From contig NZ_JAIUZP010000004.1 of assembly GCF_020171315.1 (NCBI RefSeq), forward strand, positions 496,001-560,000: DNA of 64,000 nucleotides, read 5' to 3'. Below the pieces are notes generated by a model. That model made no database searches and was not told the origin of the DNA. It worked only from the letters and a program-made list of their open reading frames with translations. The DNA is from Pseudooceanicola nanhaiensis. GTDB lineage: Bacteria; Pseudomonadota; Alphaproteobacteria; Rhodobacterales; Rhodobacteraceae. Position 1 is the first letter of the stretch. Every line of letters begins with the position of its first letter. The translations under genes and the position numbers were made by a program. This document shows, piece by piece, positions 57,156-64,000 of the stretch.

Positions 57156-57179
57156 GGGGCCGGCGCAGCGGCCGGCCCC
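57156..57179. repeat. hairpin in the nifH-nifD spacer
   Basis: GGGGCCGGC and GCCGGCCCC form a perfect 9-bp stem with a 6-base loop just after the nifH stop. It could protect the nifH 3' end and so raise Fe protein over MoFe protein. Confidence 0.55.
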
Positions 57180-57188
57180 GGCGTGGGG

Positions 57189-58205
<1,017 letters not shown>

Positions 58206-58243
58206 TCAGGGGCAACGGGTTAGAGCCCCCCCGCCCGAGCCAC

Positions 58244-58285
58244 GACAAATTGTCGGGTTTCGCGCCCTTTGCGACAAAGCCGACA
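58244..58285. promoter_or_regulatory. putative NifA-binding region of nifH
   Basis: No perfect TGT-N10-ACA occurs. The region contains the inverted repeat GACAA-A-TTGTC (58244-58254) and a near match TGC-N10-ACA (58270-58285), with three TTGTCG/CGACAA-like elements in 42 bases. Distance to the expected start (about 100-140 bases) suits a NifA site. Confidence 0.5.
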
Positions 58286-58372
58286 ACCGGCGGGATTCCG
58301 TCGGGGGGATTTCCGGGGATTTACAAGGCCGCGTCCCGGGCGCAGCCTCGGACCATCGAGGAGGAGATGCCC

Positions 58373-58804
58373 ATGAGCCCCGAGACACTGACCATCGACG
58401 CCCTGATCGACGCCCCGCCCGCCGCCGCGTGGCGTGCCTATACCGATCCCGCCCATATCACCGGCTGGAATTTCGCCTCAGACGACTGGCACTGCCCCTC
58501 GGCCTCCGCCGACCTGCGCCCGGGCGGTGCCTATGTCGCGCGGATGGAGGCCCGGGACGGCAGCTTCGGCTTCGACCTTGCGGCGACCTACGAGACGGTG
58601 GAGCCGCCGACGAAAGTGTCGATGCGGCTGGAGGACGGGCGCGGCGTGGAAACCACCTTCGCGCCCGAGGGCGACGGGACGCGGGTCACCACCGTCTTCG
58701 CGCCCGAAAGCCAGAACCCGGTCGAGATGCAGCGCGCCGGATGGCAGGCGATCCTCGACAGTTTTGCCCGCTACGTTACGGCCCACGCGGCGGAACTGGC
58801 CTGA
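58373..58804 (+). CDS. SRPBCC/AHSA1-type ligand-binding domain protein
   Basis: The 143-residue protein has the AHSA1 (Aha1/START-like) pattern: IDALIDAPPAAAWRAYTDPAHITGWNF, DLRPGGAYVARME, YETVEPPTKVSM and a C-terminal helix GWQAILDSFARYV. Such proteins bind hydrophobic ligands or act as co-chaperones. ATG at 58373 has GAGGAG seven bases upstream, better than the ATG two codons earlier. It is divergent from nifH with 299 bases between. No link to nitrogen fixation is known. Confidence 0.85.
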   Translation: MSPETLTIDALIDAPPAAAWRAYTDPAHITGWNFASDDWHCPSASADLRPGGAYVARMEARDGSFGFDLAATYETVEPPTKVSMRLEDGRGVETTFAPEGDGTRVTTVFAPESQNPVEMQRAGWQAILDSFARYVTAHAAELA

Positions 58805-59319
58805 CGGCCTGCCCCTGCGCGCCCTGTTGCCCTGTCGCCGCGTGTGACAGGGCGACGGCCCCGGCAGGGCCGCCGCCCCCTGCCCGCCCATGACAGCGCT
58901 TCTGCGCTGCGGCAATGGATTCACGCAAACCCGCAACACTCAATAAGGTGCAACAGGCGCCCCTCTATTAAAGGTTGCATTTTCGACCGACTGCGGCATC
59001 CTGAAGATGGGCACTCATATGTTAAAACAAGTCCAATGTGCCCGCGTGTTTTTTGGCAGGTACCCGCATGTTGCGGGATGGTTACGAGTATGATCGCAGA
59101 AGGACTTCTCCCCTAAGCAGACCACATCGCAGGCGGGTGCATTCGCACCGGCGCTGTCCGCGTCCCTGACGCCCTTATTCCGCGTTTCTGACGCCGAGCG
59201 GTGGATCTTCTCCAGCCCTCCCAGGTCCGTGTGCCCGCGCGCATCCGGCCTCTGGGTACTTGCATCCAATTTCCTTTCGGCCGGCGCCTCCGGGTCCGGC
59301 CGTACAGGCAGGAGGCTGC
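58805..59319. other. long intergenic region, AT-richer, no gene seen
   Basis: No convincing coding frame was found in this 515-base stretch. 58920-59110 is clearly more AT-rich than its surroundings. It contains an inverted repeat GGGCAC/GTGCCC (59009-59014 and 59038-59043) and a hairpin CCCGCA-TGT-TGCGGG (59063-59077). It may carry the promoter and leader of the Hint gene; no sigma-54 site was seen. Confidence 0.5.
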
Positions 59320-60660
59320 ATGGCACTTATCAATCTCAACCTCGGCGGGTCCGGGACAACGACGATCGATCAGGACAATGCGGACGACGGCGATACGCTC
59401 AACGTCACCGCGCTCGGCTCCCATACGCTGATCGTCGATGGCGTGGCGGTCTCCATCGACAGCATCGCCGGGGTCGAAGCCCTGTCGAACCCCACGTTCC
59501 AGGCGCAGAACGGCGGCAGCCTGACCATTGATCAGGGGCTGCTGAACATCGCGGCCCTGAACTCCATGACCTTCAACATCGTCGATGACGGGATGATCAC
59601 CCTCGACGGTTCGGCCCTCGACCTGCTGAGCGATGTCACAAACCTGCTCAACAGCTACACGGTCGATTTTTCCGGCACGGACGTGGGCACCTTCGTCTAC
59701 GATCCGCCCGCGGTCTCGATCCTCGGCTCGATCAGCTTCGATGTGACGGGGATGCAGGCGGGCGACACGCTCGACCTTGGCGGGCAGAACTGGGACAGTG
59801 GCAGCTACGACAACGGCACCGGCATCCTGACGCTGACCTCCTCGGGCCTCTTCGAACAGACCGTGGTCATGAATGTCGAGATGTCGGCGGCGGATTACCT
59901 GATCTATCAGGCCGATCCCTCGGCCTATCTCTCGGGCGATACCTTCGTCTATCCCGGCGCCATCGTCTGCTTCCGCGCGGGCACCCGCATCCTGACCGCC
60001 GAGGGCTATGTCGCCGTCGAGGACCTGCGCGAGGGGATGTTGCTGCGCACGCTGGAGGGCGGGCTGGCCCCCATCCTCTGGGTCGGCTCCAGCCATCTCG
60101 ACGCGACGCGCCTCGACCTGCTGCCGAACCTCTGGCCGATCCGCATCAAGCGCAACGCGCTTGGCAAGGGGTTCCCGGCCCGCGACGTGGAGGTCTCGCC
60201 GCAGCATCGGATCTACGTGAACGGCAAGGCGATCGAGGAGGTCGCCGATTGCGAGGCGGGGCTGATCGCGGCCAAGCATCTGACCAAGCTCAGCGGGATC
60301 AGCGTGGTGCGCCAGCCCGAGGACCTGACCTATTTCCACATCCTCCTGCCCGCGCATGAGGTCATCTGGGCCGAGAACCTGCCGGCGGAAAGCATGTACA
60401 TCGGGCCCTACACCGCGCAAAACCTTGCGCCCTCGCTGCGCTCCGAGATCGCGATGCTCTTCCCCGACTTTGCCCGGCGCTTCCGGGAGGGGGCCGAGAC
60501 CCGTTTCGCCCTGCTACGGGGCAAGGTCGCGCGCGACATCTCGGAAAGCCACGGCGCCTCGCGCACGATGTTCTTTGCACCGGGCAAGATCCGGCAGACG
60601 CAGATGCGGGCCGCCCGGCAGGTGCCCTGGACCCCGGCCCGGATGGCCGAGACCGCCTGA
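59320..60660 (+). CDS. Hint-domain protein (Hedgehog/intein type)
   Basis: The 446-residue protein has a repeat-like, Asp/Gly/Thr-rich N-terminal half (about 1-205: GGSGTTTIDQDNADDGDTLN, GGSLTIDQG, LDLGGQNWDSG) resembling secreted or adhesin-like proteins. A Hint_2 domain follows, opening at CFRAGTRILTAEGYVAVEDL with the conserved start Cys, and containing VSPQHRIYVNG and LTYFHILLPAHEVIWAEN. Hint domains can self-cleave; in Rhodobacteraceae such proteins are common and uncharacterised. No Sec signal is visible. ATG at 59320 has AGGAGG nine bases upstream. Confidence 0.85.
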   Translation: MALINLNLGGSGTTTIDQDNADDGDTLNVTALGSHTLIVDGVAVSIDSIAGVEALSNPTFQAQNGGSLTIDQGLLNIAALNSMTFNIVDDGMITLDGSALDLLSDVTNLLNSYTVDFSGTDVGTFVYDPPAVSILGSISFDVTGMQAGDTLDLGGQNWDSGSYDNGTGILTLTSSGLFEQTVVMNVEMSAADYLIYQADPSAYLSGDTFVYPGAIVCFRAGTRILTAEGYVAVEDLREGMLLRTLEGGLAPILWVGSSHLDATRLDLLPNLWPIRIKRNALGKGFPARDVEVSPQHRIYVNGKAIEEVADCEAGLIAAKHLTKLSGISVVRQPEDLTYFHILLPAHEVIWAENLPAESMYIGPYTAQNLAPSLRSEIAMLFPDFARRFREGAETRFALLRGKVARDISESHGASRTMFFAPGKIRQTQMRAARQVPWTPARMAETA

Positions 60661-60684
60661 CACCCCTGCCCGCCCGAAACAGAT

Positions 60685-60710
60685 CAGGCCCCGCCAATTG
60701 GCGGGGCCTG
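60685..60710. terminator. bidirectional hairpin between the Hint and peroxiredoxin genes
   Basis: A 26-bp perfect palindrome (CAGGCCCCGCCAA / TTGGCGGGGCCTG) lies between convergent stops at 60660 and 60749. T-richness after it is weak on both strands. Confidence 0.7.
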
Positions 60711-60748
60711 TGTCGTATAGGACTGTGTGGTATCGGCCTGCGCCGCGC

Positions 60749-61294
60749 TTACTGCGCCGCGACGGCCTGCCCCTGCAGATAGCCCAGCAGGGTTTCGGGG
60801 CTGGAGACGCCGTAGGGATCCTCCGGGCAGTTGTCCATCAGGCCGGGCTCTTCGAACCAGGCTTCGATCACCCCGTCATTCACCACGGCGGCATAGCGCC
60901 AGCTGCGCGGCCCGAAGCCGAGGTTGTCCTTGGCCACCAGCATGCCCATGCGACGGGTGAACTCTGCCGACCCGTCGGGGATGACCTTCACCTTCTCGAT
61001 GCCCTGCGCCTCGGCCCATTTGTTCATGGTGAAGCTGTCATTGACCGACAGGCAGTAGATCTCGTCGATCCCGGCGGCGCGGAAGGCGTCAAAGCCGCCC
61101 TCGAACCCGGGCAACTGGTAGGTCGAACAGGTCGGCGTGAAGGCCCCGGGCAGCGCAAAGAGGATGACCCGCTTGCCGCCGAAGTAATCGGCGGTGGTCA
61201 TGTCCTGCCAGCGGAAGGGGTTGGGCCCGCCGACCGTTTCGTCGCGCACGCGGGTGTGGAAGGTCACGTCGGGCAGTTTCAATCCGGTCTTCAT
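60749..61294 (-). CDS. peroxiredoxin, Prx5 type
   Basis: The 181-residue thiol peroxidase has its peroxidatic Cys in LPGAFTPTCST, the Prx5 active-site loop, and a possible resolving Cys in LMDNCPEDPYG. It removes H2O2 or organic peroxides. ATG at 61294 has AAGGAG at a normal six-base distance; the ATG at 61300 sits too close to that site. It lies 55 bases after the apbE start on the same strand, so it may be read from the fdxC-led transcript and protect nitrogenase. Its spacing allows an own promoter. Confidence 0.88.
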   Translation of the reverse strand: MKTGLKLPDVTFHTRVRDETVGGPNPFRWQDMTTADYFGGKRVILFALPGAFTPTCSTYQLPGFEGGFDAFRAAGIDEIYCLSVNDSFTMNKWAEAQGIEKVKVIPDGSAEFTRRMGMLVAKDNLGFGPRSWRYAAVVNDGVIEAWFEEPGLMDNCPEDPYGVSSPETLLGYLQGQAVAAQ

Positions 61295-61349
61295 CGTCAT
61301 CTCCTTGTGGCTGAACCCGGGGCACGGCCCCGGGCGGGAAAACAGGCGG

Positions 61350-62420
61350 TCAGCCGAGGCCCGGCAGGGCCACGACGCGCAGCGGTGTCGGAAAGGCCGC
61401 GCCCACCGGGGCGAGGCGCGCGGCCATGGCGGGGCTGGCCATCATCGCGCCGTCCTGCGCGATCATCAGCACGGCGCTGACCCCCATGGCAGAGGCGACC
61501 GCGGGCCAGTCGGCGCGGCCGGCCACGGCAAGGGCAGTGGCCGCCGCATCGGCGCGGGCCGGGTCGCTGTCGAGCACGGAGACCGAGACGATCTCCTGCA
61601 CCGGGGCCCCGGTCGCGGGATCGAGGATATGGGCGAAGCGGATGCCGCCGCTCTCGAAGAAACGTTCGTAATTGCCGGAGGTGTAGAGGCTTTCCCCCGG
61701 TGCCAGCTCGACCGAGGCGATCGCGCCCCAGACGAAGGGATCGCGGATCGCCACCCGCCAGGGCCGCGCCCCGTGACGGCCCATGACGGTCACGTCGCCG
61801 CCCGCGTTCAGCACCGCGTCCCGGATGCCCCGCGCAGCGAGGTGATCGCGGGCCAGCGCCAGTGCCGCGCCCTTGGCAAAGCCGCCGAAATCCAGCGAGA
61901 CCATGGCGTTGGTCGAGGTGATCCGCGTGCCCTCCACCCGCAGGTCGGCGATCGAGGGATGCGCGTCACGCAGGCGGGCGACCTCTGCGGGTGCAGGCGG
62001 CGCACCCTCGGGCGGGGTGTCCTGATGGAAGCCCCAGAGCCCGATCAGACGCCCGATCCCCGGCTCGAACCGCCCGCCGCTGGCGGCGGACAGGGCCTGC
62101 GCCCGGGTGACGAGGTCCGCGACCCGGGGCAGCACATCTGCCGCCTCACCCCGCGCGATGGCCTCGTTGAGCGTGGTCACCGCGCCGGGCCGCCAGGCGT
62201 GCCATTCGTTGTGCAGCTCCTGAAAAAGGGCGCCAAGGTCCGCGGCGGCGGCACGGGCCTCGGCCGGATCGGTATCCCGGATCACGATCTCCACCAGCGT
62301 GCCGAAGACATAGGCCGTCTGGTGCAGTTCCGCCTCGGGCCGCGCCCGCAGCAGGCCCGCGGGCAGCGCAAGCGCCAGCACCGCGATCCCCGCCATCAGA
62401 AGGCGCGGCGCCCGGGTCAT
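61350..62420 (-). CDS. rnfF: FAD:protein FMN transferase (ApbE/RnfF)
   Basis: The 356-residue protein is an ApbE flavin transferase: an N-terminal hydrophobic segment (LLMAGIAVLALALPAGLL), the FGTLVEIVI strand, the SLDFGGFAKGAALALA motif, GDVTVMG and a late THILDP-type HILDPATGAPV. ApbE attaches FMN to Thr residues of RnfG and RnfD. In Rhodobacter capsulatus the homologue is RnfF, encoded in the same place, divergent from rnfA. It overlaps the RseC-like gene (ATGA). Confidence 0.93.
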   Translation of the reverse strand: MTRAPRLLMAGIAVLALALPAGLLRARPEAELHQTAYVFGTLVEIVIRDTDPAEARAAAADLGALFQELHNEWHAWRPGAVTTLNEAIARGEAADVLPRVADLVTRAQALSAASGGRFEPGIGRLIGLWGFHQDTPPEGAPPAPAEVARLRDAHPSIADLRVEGTRITSTNAMVSLDFGGFAKGAALALARDHLAARGIRDAVLNAGGDVTVMGRHGARPWRVAIRDPFVWGAIASVELAPGESLYTSGNYERFFESGGIRFAHILDPATGAPVQEIVSVSVLDSDPARADAAATALAVAGRADWPAVASAMGVSAVLMIAQDGAMMASPAMAARLAPVGAAFPTPLRVVALPGLG

Positions 62421-62902
62421 TCGGCCGGTCCGGCTGGCAGGACCCGCTCGATCCGCAGCGCGGCCAGGTAGCGGCCACGCCGTTCCGCCACGGCCAGCGG
62501 CCCGAGGGCCAGCGCCAGCACCGGCAGGCAGAGGAGCGCGGTGGCCGCGTCCGACAGCCCGGCCCGCGCGGCAAGCGCCACGGTCAGCACCAGCGCCAGT
62601 GCAGGCGCGAGAAACGCCAGGGCCGCGGCGGCAAGGAAGACCCGCGAGGGCATCGCCACCTCGACCCGGTCACCGGGCGCGATGTCCGCCACCGGCTCGA
62701 GCGCCACCGGCTCCTGCGCCATGCGCGCGGCCTTGCGGGCCATGCCGATCTCGATCAGCGCCTTGGCCGCGCAGCCGGAGCTGACGACGCAGCTGCCGCA
62801 GCCCGAGGCGCGGTCGGCCTCGACCACGGCCTTGCCGTCGCGCACGGCAGAGACGGTCAGGTTCTGACGCAGGGCCCGCTGGGGGAGAGGACCGCCGCTC
62901 AT
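62417..62902 (-). CDS. RseC/MucC-like membrane protein of the rnf region
   Basis: The 161-residue protein has an N-terminal cytoplasmic part with Cys-x2-Cys-x5-Cys (SGCGSCVVSSGC), then two membrane helices (VFLAAAALAFLAPALALVLT and AATALLCLPVLALALGPLAV). This is the RseC/MucC family, members of which are part of the SoxR-reducing system and often lie with rnf genes. It overlaps the ferredoxin gene and rnfF by four bases each. ATG at 62902 is chosen for that overlap. Confidence 0.85.
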   Translation of the reverse strand: MSGGPLPQRALRQNLTVSAVRDGKAVVEADRASGCGSCVVSSGCAAKALIEIGMARKAARMAQEPVALEPVADIAPGDRVEVAMPSRVFLAAAALAFLAPALALVLTVALAARAGLSDAATALLCLPVLALALGPLAVAERRGRYLAALRIERVLPAGPAE

Positions 62903-63096
62903 GGTGCCGGCACGATGCAGTCGACTTCCATGCAGACCGACAGGCACTGGGGCATGTCGTGGTCCGGCTCGCACTCGGTGCAGATCTCCGGCTTGATGAA
63001 GAAGACGCCCTTCTTCGGGATGATCGCGCCGGTGGGGCAGACCGGCTCGCAGTCGCCGCAGGAGGTGCAGAGGTCGGCGTTGATGAACATGGCCAT
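62899..63096 (-). CDS. fdxN: 2[4Fe-4S] ferredoxin FdxN
   Basis: The 65-residue ferredoxin has CTSCGDCEPVCP and CTECEPDHDMPQCLSVCM, the same spaced second motif as Rhodobacter FdxN (ferredoxin I), the main electron donor to nitrogenase. ATG at 63096 is used; a second ATG two codons later is possible. It lies 65 bases after fdxC and is coupled to the RseC-like gene. Confidence 0.94.
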   Translation of the reverse strand: MAMFINADLCTSCGDCEPVCPTGAIIPKKGVFFIKPEICTECEPDHDMPQCLSVCMEVDCIVPAP

Positions 63097-63161
63097 GGAG
63101 TGTGATCCTTTCTCTGGGGTTGCTTTCGGTCGTGATCGTGAAACGGGGTCGCGCGCGCGGC

Positions 63162-63542
<381 letters not shown>

Positions 63543-63544
63543 TC

Positions 63545-63561
63545 AGCAAGCAGCGTGCCAA
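63545..63561 (-). promoter_or_regulatory. sigma-54 -24/-12 promoter of fdxC
   Basis: On the minus strand TTGGCACGCTGCTTGCT matches the consensus. Start of transcription is expected near 63535, about 85 bases before fdxC. Confidence 0.9.
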
Positions 63562-63621
63562 GCCCGCAGGCCCTTGTAGCAGAGGCCTGTCCCGCGCCCC
63601 GGCCCCGCTGTCCGACATTTT

Positions 63622-63637
63622 TGTCGTGAACCCGACA
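63622..63637. promoter_or_regulatory. NifA upstream activator sequence shared by fdxC and rnfA
   Basis: TGT-CGTGAACCCG-ACA is a perfect TGT-N10-ACA box, about 90-100 bases from the fdxC start site and 140-150 from that of rnfA. Confidence 0.85.
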
Positions 63638-63745
63638 CTGGCCCGGCCCCCTCCTATCGCCGGCCCTGTGCCTCCCCCGTCGCCCGCCCCCTCGACATGC
63701 GGCCAGAGCGCACCGTGGCCGGGGCAATCCACGACCGCGCAGGGC

Positions 63746-63762
63746 TTGGCACGGTGCTTGCT
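63746..63762 (+). promoter_or_regulatory. sigma-54 -24/-12 promoter of rnfA
   Basis: TTGGCACGGTGCTTGCT on the plus strand matches the consensus; start of transcription is expected near 63774, about 45 bases before rnfA. Confidence 0.9.
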
Positions 63763-63818
63763 GGTCCCCGGCAGGGACCGATCCCGGCCCCGCCGCCCGA
63801 CCAAATGGGGAGCCGCCT

Positions 63819-64000
63819 ATGAACGAGGTATTCATCATCCTTCTGGGCACCGCGCTGGTGAACAACGTGGTGCTGGTGAAGTTTCTCGGCCTCTGTCCCT
63901 TCATGGGGGTCTCGCGCAAGACCGATGCCGCCATCGGCATGGGGCTGGCCACGACCTTCGTGCTGACGCTGGCCTCTGCCGCCGCATGGGTGGTGGAGGT
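63819..64000 (+). CDS. rnfA: electron transport complex subunit RnfA, 3' end outside window
   Basis: The first 60 residues are present. They match Rnf[21 protein letters not shown], then [19 protein letters not shown] and a second helix start ([17 protein letters not shown]). The Cys in GLCPFMG corresponds to one ligand of the membrane [2Fe-2S] cluster shared with RnfE. Rnf uses the ion gradient to reduce ferredoxin for nitrogenase in Rhodobacter. ATG at 63819 has GGGGAG eight bases upstream. The rest of rnfBCDGE is expected to the right of the window. Confidence 0.95.
   Translation, partial: MNEVFIILLGTALVNNVVLVKFLGLCPFMGVSRKTDAAIGMGLATTFVLTLASAAAWVVE

Overview
The window is GC-rich and densely packed, with many 4-base ATGA/GTGA overlaps. 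It reads as chromosome (or a large replicon) of a nitrogen-fixing alphaproteobacterium of the Rhodobacteraceae. The main clues are a Rhodobacter-type nif/rnf cluster with divergent fdxC-fdxN-rseC-like-apbE(rnfF) and rnfA units, an oxygen-sensitive-type NifA, a nif-linked rpoN, and a nine-gene N-ATPase operon of the kind known from marine or halotolerant bacteria. Genus cannot be fixed from the sequence alone; a Rhodovulum-like purple nonsulfur bacterium is one possibility. No tRNA, rRNA, CRISPR array, insertion sequence or phage gene was recognised.

Layout. 1-8011 (+): the end of a biosynthetic-looking operon. It holds an alpha/beta-hydrolase-like protein (cut by the left edge), a pyruvyltransferase-family protein, an acyl carrier protein, a glycosyltransferase fused to a PhyH-type dioxygenase, a fatty-acyl-AMP ligase fused to a second PhyH dioxygenase, and a divergent cytochrome P450. 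8222-12387 (-): an RND efflux pump with its adaptor. 12663-13589 (+): a diheme cytochrome c. 13835-20355 (+): the complete atpDCQRBEFAG N-ATPase operon. 20356-30906 (-): a catabolic/transport cluster with a peptide-type ABC transporter, two amidohydrolases, a 2-hydroxyacid dehydrogenase and a class II aldolase, divergent from a GntR/FCD regulator (31046-31780, +).

31852-64000: the nif region. In order of transcription on the minus strand the units are: nifB-ferredoxin-LRV-nifZ-nifT-SIR2-like (35787 to 31852); iscA-nifU-nifS-nifV-cysE-nifW-modABC-bfd-bfr followed by rpoN and nifA (47361 to 36070); nifE-(65-aa ORF)-nifN-nifX-DUF269-(46-aa ORF)-DUF683-fdxB-nifQ-TPR-like (53372 to 47548); nifHDK (58073 to 53969); and fdxC-fdxN-rseC-like-rnfF/apbE (63449 to 61350). 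rnfA starts rightward at 63819 and is cut by the right edge. Inserted among them are an uncharacterised plus-strand gene (53563), an SRPBCC gene (58373), a Hint-domain gene (59320) and a peroxiredoxin (61294, minus strand).

How it fits together. Six near-identical sigma-54 -24/-12 promoters (TTGGCACG-N4-[TC]TGCT) precede nifB, iscA, nifE, nifH, fdxC and rnfA. Perfect NifA boxes (TGT-N10-ACA) lie upstream of nifB and nifE and between fdxC and rnfA. RpoN and NifA, both encoded here, should drive them. NifU/S/IscA supply Fe-S clusters; ModABC, NifQ, NifV, CysE, NifB, NifE/N and NifX supply Mo, homocitrate and FeMo-cofactor; Rnf (flavinylated by ApbE) and the ferredoxins supply electrons. Notable details are a Tyr99/Ala188 pair at the NifK P-cluster site, two unannotated-looking small ORFs fitted between nif genes, and two PhyH fusions in the left-hand cluster.
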